Below, piece by piece: positions 21,920 through 33,738 of a DNA stretch of 64,000 nt. Within the stretch, counting starts at the first letter, position 1; each line of letters begins with the position of its first letter. The notes under the pieces were generated by a model that made no database searches, was not told where the DNA came from, and worked only from the letters and a program-made list of their open reading frames with translations. This stretch comes from Gymnothorax reevesii (taxonomy: Eukaryota > Chordata > Actinopteri > Anguilliformes > Muraenidae), in assembly GCA_029721435.1 (NCBI GenBank), contig CM056574.1:74629501-74693500 (forward strand), given 5' to 3'. The position numbers and the translations under genes were made by a program.

Positions 21920-22930
21920 TATTTTTCCAGTGTAATGATTGGACCAACAATTTATGATGTATAGTCTGATTTGTGTTATGTCAGTGTATCTTGTGCATTT
22001 ATGGCGCCCCCTACTGGTCTATTTGATTTAAAATTTCAGGCTATGTTTCAGGTTCTTATGTGGACATATCCCATGAGTTTTGTAAATAGTGGAAAAACTG
22101 TTTATGATTTATAGTCTGACTTGTGTTACACCACATTGATTTGTTTTGTATTTATTGCACCCCCTATCGGACAATTTAAATGAAATTTTCAGAATATGTT
22201 TCAAGTACTTATGTGAATATATCCTGTAAGTTTTATGGCTATAGGACAAACAGTATCTGATTTATAGTCTGATTTGTGTCATTCCAAACTGCTTTGTTTT
22301 GCATGTATAGCGCCCCCTATCAGTCATTTTGAACAAAAATTTCAGTGTACGTTTGAGGTACTGTTATGAATATATCCTGTGAGTTTTATGGCTAAAGGTC
22401 AAACAATTGCTGATTTATAATCTGATTTGTGTTATACCATTCTGCTTTGATTAGCAGTTATAGCGCCCCCTATCTGTCAATTTGAATAAAATTTTCTGGT
22501 TAGGTTGCAGGTGCTTATGTGAATATATTCTGTGAGTTTTATGACTATAGGTCAAACAATTGCTGATTTATAATCTGATTTGTGTTACACCATTCTGCTT
22601 TGTTTAGTAGTTATAGCTCCCCCTATCAGTCAATTTGAATGAAATTTTCGGGGTATGTTGCAGGTATAAATTTGAATCTATCCAGTGAGTTTTATGGCTA
22701 TAGGCTAAACAATTTCTGATTTAAAGTCTGATTTGTGTTTTACCATTCTGCTTTGTTTAGCAGTTATAGCGCCCCCTATCAGTCAATTAGAAAGAAATTT
22801 TCTGGGTATGTTTTGGGTACTCATAAGAATATATCCTGTGAGTTTTATGGCTATAAGACAAGCAGTTGCTGATTTATACCCTGATTTTTGCTATAGCGCC
22901 CCCTATGGGCCGATTTGCATTAATTTCTAA
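21920..22930. repeat. Seven tandem ~147-bp units
   Basis: tagcgccccctatcagtc and its variants recur at about 22000, 22146, 22306, 22452, 22613, 22762 and 22893. In between are conserved phrases (tatatcctgtgagttttatgg; ctgatttatagtctgatttg). Each unit begins with a gcgccccct box comparable to the gcgctat boxes of the B-type arrays. Confidence 0.88.
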
Positions 22931-23500
22931 GGGTATGTTTGTAGTAATTACATGGACATATTCTGCAAGTTCTGTGATGATTGGTCCAGTGGTTCTTGAA
23001 TTTTGTCCATTTATGTGCTAAGCCACGCCCCTCCTGAAGTTTATTGGTTAATATCTTGGAAACAAAATGAGATTTCGACAAGCTTTATGCAATCTTTTAT
23101 AAGCTTGGTCCACTGATGATCTACAGCAAATATCGAAGGAATCGGACATACGGTTTAGGAGGAGATGTTTAAAATGTGTTTTTCAAAAAATTCAAAATTC
23201 TGGAAAATCAAATATGGTGGACCTTCAAGGTCCTGGAGACAGTTGTAGAAAATATTCCAGAGAATGTCTCTACCAAATTTCGAGTAATTTGGACTTACAC
23301 AGTAGGAGCTATGACCTTTAAAGTGAAAACCTGTTTTTCTTGTATAATAGCGCCACCATTAGGCCGATTGAGTTAAAAATGCCATGGGCAGCATTTACAC
23401 ACAACTTCCAACCAGTGTGCAAAATTTCAGGACTCTGCCATTTACCACCTCACGGGAATTTGCAAAAACACTTCTGAAGAAGAAGGAAAATAATAATAAT
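22931..23500 (+). repeat. Terminal module of the 147-bp array, related to B-type units
   Basis: It contains tcggacatacggtttaggag (about 23140), a relative of the taggaggagttcgttaaag box of the B-type units. A tagcgccaccattaggccg box near 23348 and a gaagaagaaggaaaataata tail follow, abutting the next 5' end at 23501. The arrangement suggests this array is the 3' part of an element of the same general class. Confidence 0.55.
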
Positions 23501-26052
23501 TAAAGCTGCAAGCAGCGTTGAAAGGGCCCTCGACCCCCTCGTGCACGTTGGGGTGGCAGCAAGATCTTGATGGGTGCAGGTGTCCATTAAGAGCCATTGG
23601 GCACTGCTAGACTGTGTGCATTGTGGTTTCCTGAGGGGAGTGAAAAAATTTTCTAGAGGGCGCTACGATACCATTTTGACATGCCTGTGTGCAAAATCTA
23701 CAACAAGGTAATCGTAATGTCAGGCTCCATGAGTGTGTTGATTTTTGTAAATTTTCCAATATGTTTAGACGATCAAAGAGGCAATACTTTTAAATATCTG
23801 ACTGGGGGCGCTATTGAGCCATTATGCCATATTTAATGCCAATTGATGGATGACATTGAAGAGAATAAGACATTTATAATGTTTGCTAGGTTTTTTAAGG
23901 TTTGGAGCATTCTAAGGCCTGAAAACATGAGTTCGTATTTTGGAAAAACGCAGGAAATAGCTCATAGCTCACTTCCTGTTTATGCAATAATTTTCAAAAA
24001 ATTAACCATCGCCCAGAATGACTAATGCAATGATCACCCCAAATTTCATGAACATTCAAGCACTTTTAACTTAACATGGCCGTATCTAGAGGGCGTCGTG
24101 GAGCCACCTGGCCACTCCCTATCTAATATTAGCATATAGTTATACTTTGGAGGAAAATATTATCAAGCTTGGAAACTTTCAGGCAAATCGAACGAAGTAT
24201 GTGGGAGTAAAAGCAATTTCCTGTTTCATGGCGGGACATCAAAATTCGCCGTGACGCCACGGATACACCGTTGCATCAATCCAAAAAAGCTTCGCAATTT
24301 AACATCAGCAAGGTCTTTGGATATTACTTGCCAAATATTAAGTTGATCGGATAAAATCTCTAGGAGGAGTTCGTTAAAGTACGACGCCTGTGAATGGCAA
24401 AAAATCAAAAAAAGTTGAAATTTCAATTAAAAATGGCGGACTTCCTGTTGGGTCTAGGTCATGGCACCAAGTGACTTTGTTTTAGGTCTCAGGATATTCC
24501 ACATGTCCATCGAAGTTCATACATGCAGGTCAACCACGGTGCGAGGGCTACTTTTTTGAAATTTTCCAGGGGGCGCTATAATGCCATTTTTGCCACGCCA
24601 ATATGTAAATTTTTATCAGTGTAATAGGAATGATGGTCGTTAGAATTGTACAAAATTTTGTGAGTTTTTGAGCATGCTGAAACCCTCAAAAAGGCAATTA
24701 TTTGAAAAATCTGATTGGGGGCGCTATAGAGCCATGATGCCTCATTTACTGCCAATTATTGTCTCAAATTGAAGACAATTGGACAAATATAATTTTTGCA
24801 AAGTTTTACAAGTTTTCAAGTTTGCTAAAGCCTTCAAATGTGTGTTCGTAAAATTTGGAATAACGCAGGAAATGGCTCATAGCGCACTTCCTGTTTGGCC
24901 GAAAAATGTCAAAAAAATAATTATGGCCCAAAAAAACCAATGCAATGATCAGACCAAATTTCATGAACATTCAAGCACTTTTATATCAACATGGTCGTGT
25001 GAAGAGGGCGCTGTGGAGCCACCTGACCACACCCAATCCAATATCAACATATTGTTATATTTGAAAGTAGACTTCTATTAAGCCTGTAAAGTTTCACGCA
25101 AATCTCACAATGCATGTGCTCATAAAAGCAACTTCCATTTTCATGGCGGAACATCGAAATTCGCCGCAACGCCACAGACACAATTTTCGATGAAACCAAA
25201 AAAGCTTCGCAATTTAACATGGAGAATGTCTTTAGATGGCCTGTGCCAAATTTTTAGTTGATCGGAAAAAATCTCTAGGAGGAGTTCGTTAAAGTACGAC
25301 GCCTGTGAATGACAAAAAATAAAAAAAAGTTGCAAATTCAATTAAAAATGGCGGACTTCCTGTTGAGTCTAGTTCATGGCACCAAGAAACTTTTTTTAGG
25401 TCTTGGCATAGTACACATGTCCACCGAATTTTGTACATGTATGTTAAACACCCTGCGAGGGCTGCTTAATTAAAATATTCTAGGTGGCGCTGTAATGCAA
25501 TCTTGCCACATCCATCTGTAAACCTCATAGCCAAGTAAAAGGTATGATCGGCTTAATATCGTTGCAAAGTTACGTGAGTTTTCGAGTATGCTGAAGCCCT
25601 CAAAAATGCAATTATGTATTAGGGGGCGCTATAGAGCCACCATGTCACACTTAGTGCCAAATGAGACATCGAATCAAAGAACTTAATATTTGAAGTCTAT
25701 GAGCCAAGTTTGGTGAGTTTTCGAGTATGATAAGGCCCTCAAAAATGTGTTTGTAAAATCTGAAAAAACGCAGGAAATGGCTCGTAGCTCACTTCCTGTG
25801 AGGCAAAAAAATTTCAAAAAAATTACCAAAAAAATTTATCATGACTGCTATGGCCCAATCGAATTTCGTGAGAATCCGAGCAAGTGCGTTCCAAAATGGC
25901 CGCATGTTTGGTGGCGCTATAGAGCCACCTAGGCATGTCTAAGCACAAAAATAGTAAAACTTTGTAATTTTCACCACGACTGACGTGTGGGCAAATTTTT
26001 GTGAGTATTTGTGCATGGCAAAGCCCTCAAAAATGCGTTCTCGCAGCAGAAT
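23501..26052 (+). repeat. B-type element 1 (three ~910-bp superunits)
   Basis: It starts taaagctgcaagcagcg, with an agggccctcg box just inside, and ends gttctcgcagcagaataa. Box positions (gggcgctat-type) at 23805, 24092, 24565, 24718, 24998, 25475, 25622 and 25908 give a repeating 285/475/150 spacing that sums to about 910 bp. Confidence 0.82.
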
Positions 26053-26109
26053 AAAAAGAAGAAGAAGAAGAAGAAGAAGAAGAAGAAGAAGAAGAAGAAG
26101 AAGAAGAAT
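26053..26109. repeat. (AAG)n microsatellite between B elements 1 and 2
   Basis: Pure gaagaa run of about 50 bp following the gcagcagaataaaa end and preceding the next taaagctgc start. Similar runs occur at 29574-29618, 33690-33738 and 42475-42515. Confidence 0.92.
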
Positions 26110-29100
26110 TAAAGCTGCAAGCAGCGTTGAAAGGGCCCTCACCCCCCTCGTGCACGTTGGGGTGGCAGCAAGATCTTGATGGGTGCAGGTGTCCATCAAG
26201 AGCCATTGGGCACTGCTAGACTGTGTGCATTGTGGTTTCCTGATGGGAGTGCAAAAATGTTCTAGAGGGCGCTACGATACCATTTTGACATGCCTGTGTG
26301 CAAAATCTACAACAAGGTAATTGTAATGTCAGGCTCCATGAGTGTGTTGATTTTTGTAAATTTTCCAATATGTTTAGACGATCAAAGAGGCAATACTTTT
26401 AAATATCTGACTGGGGGCGCTATTGAGCCATTATGCCATATTTAATACCAATTGATGGATGACATTGAAGAGAATAAGACATTTATACTGTTTGCTAGGT
26501 TTTTAAGGTTTGGAGCATTCTAAGGCCTGAAAATATGACTTCGTAAAATTTGGAAAAACGCAGGAAGTAGCTCATAGCTCACTTCCTGTTTATGCAATAA
26601 TTTTCAAAAAATTAACCATCGCCCAGAATGACTAATGCAATGATCACCCAAATTTCATGAACATTCAAGCACTTTTAACTTAACATGGCCGTATCTAGAG
26701 GGCGTCGTGGAGCCACCTGGCCACTCCCTATCTAATATTAGCATATAGTTATACTTTGGAGGAAAATATTATCAAGCTTATCAAGGCAAATCGAACAAAG
26801 TATGTGGGAGTAAAAGCAACTTCCTGTTTCATGGCAGGACATCAAAATTCGCCGTGACGCCACAGATGCATCGTTCGATGAAATCAAAAAAGCTTCGCAA
26901 TTTAACGTCAGCAAGGTTTTTAGATATTATATGCCAAATTTTAAGTTGATCGGATAAAATCTCTAGGAGGAGTTCGTTAAAGTACGACACCTGTGAATGG
27001 CAAAAAAAATTTTAAAAAGTTGCAATTTCAATTAAAAATGGCAGCCTTCCTGTTGGGTCTAGGTCATGGCACCAAGAGACTTTTTTGTTGGGCTCAGCAT
27101 ATTCCACATGTCTACCGAATTTCATACATGTGGGTTTATCGGGCTGCGAGGGCTGCTTATTTGAAATTTTCCAGGGGGCGCTATAATGCCATTTTTGCCA
27201 CGCCTATTTGTAAATTTTTTATCAGTGTAATAGGAATGATGGTCTTTAATATTATACAAAATTTTGTGAGTTTTTGAGCATGCTGAAACCCTCAAAAGGG
27301 TAATTCTTTTAAAAATCGTATTGGGGGCGCTACAGAGCCATGATGCCTCATTTACTGCCAATTTTTGTTTCAAATTGAAGACAATGTGACAAATAAAATT
27401 TTAGCAAAGTTTTGCAAGTTTTCGAGTATGCTAAGGCCTTCAAATGTGTGTTCATAAAATTTTGAATAACGCAGGAAATGACTCATAGCTCACTCCCTGT
27501 TTGGCCGAAAAATTTCAAAAAAATCAGCACAGCCCAGAAAACCAAATGCAATGATCTGACCAAATTTCATGAACATTCAAGCACTTTTATATCAACATGG
27601 CTGTGTCAAGAGGGCGCTGTAGAGCCACCTGACCACATCCACTCCAATATCAACATATAGGTATATTTGGAATTAGACTATCATTAAGCCTGTAAAGTTT
27701 CATGTAAATCTCCCAAAGCATATGCTCATAAAATAAACTTCCATTTTCATGGCGGAACATCGAAATTCGCCGCGACGCCACGGATACAAAGTTCAATGAA
27801 TCCAAAAAAGCTTCGCAATTTAACATCGACGTCTTTCAATGTCATATGCCAAATTTTAAGTTGATCAGATAAAATCTCTAGAAGGAGTTCGTTAAAGTAC
27901 GACACCTGTGAATGGCCAACAATCCAAAAAAGTTGCAATTTCAATTAAAAATGGTGGACTTCCTGTTGAGTGTAGGTCATGGCACCAAGAGAATTTTTTG
28001 TAGGTCTCGGCATATTCCACATGTCTACGGAATTTCATACATGTAGGTTTACCAGGCTGCGAGGGCTGCTTATTTAAAATTTTCCAGGGGGCGCTATAGT
28101 GACATTTTTGCCATGTATATATATAAGTTTTTTGTCAGAGTAATACGAATGATGGTCTTTATACATTTACAAAATTTTGTGAGTTTTAGAACATGCTAAG
28201 ACCCTCAAAATGGCAATTCTTTTAAAAATCTGATAGGGAGCGCTATAGAGCCATTGTGCCAAATTTAGTGTAAATTGACATATAAAATTGAAGATAATAA
28301 GACAATTATAATTTGTGCAACTTTTTGCAAGATTTCGAGCATTTTAAGGCATCCAAACATGTGTTTATAAAATTTGGAAAAACGCAAGAAATGGCGCCTA
28401 GCTCACTTCCTGTTTGGTCAAAAAATTTCAAAAAAATTAAAATAACTCAACATGAACAATACAATGATCACACCAAATTTCATGAACATTCAAGCACTTT
28501 TATCTCAACATGGCCGTTTCAAGGGGGCGCTGTGGAGCCACCTGACCACACCCAATCTAATATTAACATATAGGTCTACTTGGAAGTGGACTACTATAAA
28601 GCCTGTAAAGTTTCGCGCAAATTTCACAAAGCATGTGCGCGTAAAACCAACTTCCTGTTTCATGGCGGAACATCGAAATTCGCCGCGACGCCACGGATAC
28701 AAAGTTCAATGAATCCAAAAAAGCTACGCAATTTAACATCGACAAGGTCTTAAGATGTTAAATTCAAAATTTTAAGTTGATCGGATAAAATCTCTAGGAG
28801 GAGTTCGTTAAAGTACGAAGCCTGTGAATGGCAAAAAATTTAAAAAATTTGCAAATTCAATTAAAAATGGCGGACTTCCTGTTGAGTCTAGGTCATGGCA
28901 CCTTGAGACTTTTTTTTAGGTCTTGGCATAGTACACATGTTTACCGAATTTTGTACATGTAGGTCAAACACGCTGCGAGGGCTGCTTCATTGAAATTTTC
29001 TAGGTGGCGCTGTAATGCAATTTTGCCACATCCATCTGTAAACCCTAAATCCTAGTTAAAAGTAAGACCTGCTTAATATGTTTGCTAGGTTTTGTGAGTT

Positions 29101-29573
29101 TTCAAGCATGCTGAGGCCCTCAAAAATGCAATTATGTATTAGGGGGCGCTATAGAGCTACCATATCACACTCAGTGCCAAATGAGATATCGAATCAAAGA
29201 ACGTAATATTTCTAGTCTATGAGCCAAGTCTGGTGAGTTTTCGAGTATGATAAAACCCTCAAAAATGTGTTCGTAAAATCTAAAAAAACGCAGGAAATGG
29301 CTCATAGCTCACTTCCTGTGAGGCAAAAAAATTTCAAAAAAATTTACAAAAAAATTTATGATGACTACTATGACTCTATAAAATTTCGTGAGAATCCGAG
29401 CAAGTGCGTTCCAAAATGTCCGCGTGTTTGGTGGCGCTATAGAGCCACCGGGGCATGTCCAAGCACAAAAATAATAATACTTTGCAATTTTCACCACAAC
29501 TGACGTGTGGGCAAATTTTTGTGAGTTTTCGTGCATGGCAAAGCCCTCAAAAATGCGTTCTCGCAGCAGAATA
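26110..29573 (+). repeat. B-type element 2 (four ~910-bp superunits)
   Basis: Same ends as element 1 but about 3.46 kb, one superunit longer. Boxes lie at 26413, 26697, 27173, 27324, 27609, 28086, 28236, 28525, 29002, 29144 and 29430. Its first ~900 bp are nearly identical to those of element 1. Confidence 0.82.
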
Positions 29574-29752
29574 AAAAGAAGAAGAAGAAGAAGAAGAAGA
29601 AGAAGAAGAAGAAGAAGAATAAAAATCCCATCAAAAACAATAGGTTCCTCGCACCGGTCGGTGCTCGGGCCCTAATAATAAAAATCCCATCAAAAACAAT
29701 AGGTTCCTCGCACCTTCGGTGCACCGGTCGGTGCTCGGGCCCTAATAATAAA
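29574..29752 (+). repeat. (AAG)n plus two tandem 3' ends
   Basis: After an AAG run come two copies of the 3' end: ataaaaatcccatcaaaaac, then taggttcctcgcacc, the hairpin gcaccggtcggtgc and tcgggccctaat. They finish at about 29677 and 29747. Tandem 3' ends without a body between them are unusual. Confidence 0.8.
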
Positions 29753-31130
29753 TATAGCCGCGAGCGGCAATTCCGGGGTTCAAGCCAAGAATGACCATTA
29801 GTAGTTGAAAGCTTTAACAGCTTAAAAAATAAGTGTCACTAAACGTGGCCCCCGCAAGGTGACGGAAATCGACTGGGGTGGGCTGGTGTCAAAAATTTTG
29901 GGGGGGGCGCAATTTACCTAGGCACAGCACACCGGAAAGCTGCTGTGATGTCGACAGTCAGTTATTAAGAAGGAAAATGTAGCCTATAGTTTTTCATGCT
30001 TTGTACCCCTTTATTACGAATTGGCAATGTATCCCCTATGTCCACAGATCACTATGTCCTTACATTACTTACAGATTGATTGTAAAAGCAGTCATGTTAA
30101 AGATATTCCACCAACTAACTGGGATTTTGATGTTCTGTAAAGATGCAAACAAAAAAGGGAACTTTGTAAAACAGAAAAACAAAAATCTGAAAACACACCA
30201 CTGTGATGTTGTCTACGGGGTTAGTACACCTTTTACAAAGTGAAATTCAAGGACTTTTCAAGGATTTTCAAGGTGTATTTTCATGCTTTTCCAGCACCCT
30301 TCAGCTGTGGTAAATTACATATTTATATACATATATGACAGATTTCACAGAAAGTGTAACCAACAGGTCTCACTGTACTTAACAGGATGAAATTATGAAT
30401 TAATGGTATACATGCGGCTTATTTCATCGATGACATAAAAACAAATGTTTACAGGAAGTTTCAGACCTGGATTGCTGCAATTTTGGGAAAAACAAAGGGG
30501 GGGATTTAAAAATTTGGTCTTGTTGCTGATGTTACATGAATGGAAAATTGGTGTTCACAGGACGGAACTCAAACGGTGCCAAGACTGAGCCAATGCCAAA
30601 GAGTAAAGGGAAGGCACACCAGTGACCAAACTGCTGATCCACAATAAGCAGGGCTTTGTTAAAAGTCTGCAAATCTACTCTTGAACAGTGACTTTAAATG
30701 CAAAGTTTTTCCCACGGTATTATTTTGAGGCAATAAAATTCATACACTGGATAATGAGTCAATCCTGCCCACTCATTTCCATGTTCCTCATCCATCCTGG
30801 ACTTCTGAGAGGAAGGAGAGACACTTTGTTGGGCTACCCTGTCGTATGGATGTGCCAACCCCTTTAAGTCAAACCAAGGTTGGTTTGACAGGGACTGGAG
30901 AGAGTTCGACCGTTTAAAATAAAAAACGTTCGAACTTGGCATGCATGTGAAAATTCAATAACTGATCTGGGTGTGCCATCTAGTGACAGAATATTTCAAC
31001 TGCGTGCATAAATCTGCAGCTCCGTTTCCACTGGCGAACAAATCTGCACAAAACGGTCGGTGCTCGGGCCATAATAAAAATCCCATCAAAAACAATAGGT
31101 TCCTTGCACCTTCGGTGCCCGGGCCCTAAT
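29753..31130 (+). repeat. A-type element, short complete copy (copy 2)
   Basis: It starts tatagccgcgagcggc. The ~1.3-kb body ends at 31056 and fuses to cggtcggtgctcgggccata (3' end with c>a), then to a second 3' end with hairpin gcacc-ttc-ggtgc and cgggccctaat at 31130. The next B element starts at the following base. Confidence 0.78.
30694..30942 (-). other. 82-codon open frame, second copy
   Basis: Counterpart of 17189-17437 (MPSSNVFYFKRSNSLQS). No recognisable domain; see that entry. Confidence 0.22.
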
Positions 31131-33690
31131 TAAAGCTGCAAGCAGCGTTGAAAGGGCCCTCGACCCCCCTGTGCACATTGGGGTGGCAGCAAGATCTTGA
31201 TGGCTGCAGGTGTCCATTCAGAGCCATTGGACACAGCTGGACCGCGTACAATGTGGTTTCCTGATGGGAGTGCAAAAATTTTCTGGAGGGCGCTATGATA
31301 CCATTTTGACTTGCCTGTGCAAAAAATCTACAACACAGTAATCGTAATACGGGGCTCCATGAGTGTTTTGATTTTTGTAAATTTTCCAGCATGTTTAGAC
31401 TTTCAAAAGAGCAATTCTTTTATAAATATTGTTCGGGGCGCTATAGAGCCATTATGCCCCATTTAGTGCCAATTGATGGATGTATTGAAGAGCATAAGAC
31501 AGTTCTAATTTTTGGATGGTTTTGCAAGTTTTGGAGCATTCTAAGGCCTTAAAACGTGTGTTCGTAAAATTTGGAAAAACGCAGGAAATAGCTCATAGCT
31601 CTCTTCCTGTTTGGCAAAAAAATTTCAAAAAATTAACAATTGCGGAGAATGACGGATGCAATGATCATACCAAATTTCATGAACTTTCAAGCACTTTTAT
31701 CTGAACATGGCCATATCTCGAGGGCGCTGTGGAGCCACCTGGCACCTCTCGATATAAAATAAGCATATATCTATACTTGGGCGGACAATTTTATCAAGCT
31801 TGGAAAGTTTCAGGCAAATTCCACAAAGTATGTGGAATTGAAAGCAACTTCCTGTTTCATGGCAGGACATCAAAATTCGCCGTGACGCCACGGATGCATC
31901 GTTCGATGAAATCAAAAAAGCTTCGCAATTTAACGTCAGCAAGGTTTTTAGATATTAGATGCCAAATTTTAAGTTGATCGGATAAAATGTCTAGGAGGAG
32001 TTCGTTAAAGTACGACACCTGTGAATGGCAAAAAAAATAAAAAAAAGTTGTAATTTCAATTAAAAATGGCAGCCTTCCTGTTGAGTCTAGGTCATGGCAC
32101 CAAGAAACTTTTTTGTAGGTCTCGGCATATTCCACATGTCTACCGAATTTCATACATGTGGGTTTACCGGGCTGCGAGGGCTGCTTATTTGAAATTTTCC
32201 AGGGGGCGCTATAATGCCATTTTTGCCACGCCTATTTGTAAATTTTTTATCAGTGTAATAGGAATGATGTTCTTTAAAATTGTACAAAATTTTGTGAGTT
32301 TTTGAGCATGCTGAAACCCTCAAAAGGGTAATTCTTTTAAAAATCGTATTGGGGGCGCTAAAGAGCCATGATGCCTCATTTACTGCCAATTTTTGTTTCA
32401 AATTGAAGACAATGTGACAAATAAAATTTTAGCTAAGTTTTGCAAGTTTTCGAGTATGCTAAGGCCTTCAAATGTGTGTTCATAAAATTTGGAATAACAC
32501 AGGAAATGACTCATTGCTCACTTCCTGTTTAGCCGAAAAATTTCAAAAAAATCAGTACAGCCCAGAAAAACAAATGCAATGATCAGACCAAATTTCATGA
32601 ACATTCAAGCACTTTTATATCAACATGGCCGTGTCAAGAGGGCGCTGTAGAGCCACCTGATCACAACCACTCCAAAATCAAGATATAGGTATATTTGGAA
32701 TTAGACTATCATTAAGCCTGTAAAGTTTCACGTAAATCTCCCAAAGCATATGCTCATAAAAGCAACTTCCATTTTCATGGCGGAACATCAAAATTCGCCG
32801 CGACGCCACGGATACAAAGTTCGATGAATCCAAAAAAGCTTCGCAATTTAACATCGACAACGTCTTTCAATGTCGTATGCCAAATTTAAAGTTGATCAGA
32901 TAAAATCTCTAGGAGGAGTTCGTTAAAGTACGATGCCTGTGAATTACAAAAAATTTTAAAAAATTGCAAATTCAATTAAAAATGGCGGACTTCCTGTTGC
33001 GTCTAGGTCATGGCACCAAGAGACTTTTTTTAGGTCTTGGCATAGTACATATGTCTACCGAATTTGGAACATGTAGATTAAACACGCTGCGAGGGCTGCT
33101 TCATTGAAATTTTCTAGGTGGCGCTGTAATGCAATTTTGACACATTTTTCTTCAAGCCCTATATCCTAGTAAATAGTATGACCAGCTTAAAAGGCCTGCA
33201 AAGTTTCGTGAGTTTTCGAGCATGCTGAGGCCCTCAAAAATGCAATTATGTATTAGGGGGCGCTATAGAGTTACCATGTCAAACCAAGTGCGAAATGAGA
33301 TATCGAATCAAAGTATTTAATATTTTTAGTCTATGAGCCAAGTTTGGTGAATTTTCGAGCATAATAAGGCCCTCAAAAATGTGTTCGTAAAATCTGAAAA
33401 AACGCAGGAAATGGCTCATAGCTCACTTCCTGTGCGGCAAAATAAATTTCAAAAAAATTGACAAAAAAATTTATTATGACTGCTGTGGCCCTGTCGAATT
33501 TCATGAGAATCCGAGCAAGTGCGTTCCAAAATGGCCTCGTGTTTGGTGGCGCTATAGAGCCACTGGGGCATGTCCAAGCACAAAATTAATAATATTTTGT
33601 AATTTTCACCAAGTCTGACGTGTGTGCAAATTTTTGTGAGTTTTCGTGCATGGTAAAGCCTTCAAAAATGCGTTCTCGCAGCAGAATAAT
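31131..33690 (+). repeat. B-type element 3 (three superunits)
   Basis: Starts directly after the CTAAT of the preceding 3' end with no spacer. Length 2.56 kb, same box spacing, ending gttctcgcagcagaataata. An AAG-rich run follows to 33738. Confidence 0.8.
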
Positions 33691-33738
33691 AATAATAAGA
33701 AGAAGTAGAAGAAGAAGAAGAAGAGGAAGAAGAAGAAT

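Noticed and set aside
21920..22930. Regularly spaced repeats suggestive of a CRISPR array
   Set aside because: Units are ~147 bp and related along their full length, with no short identical repeats separated by unique spacers; eukaryotic tandem repeat.
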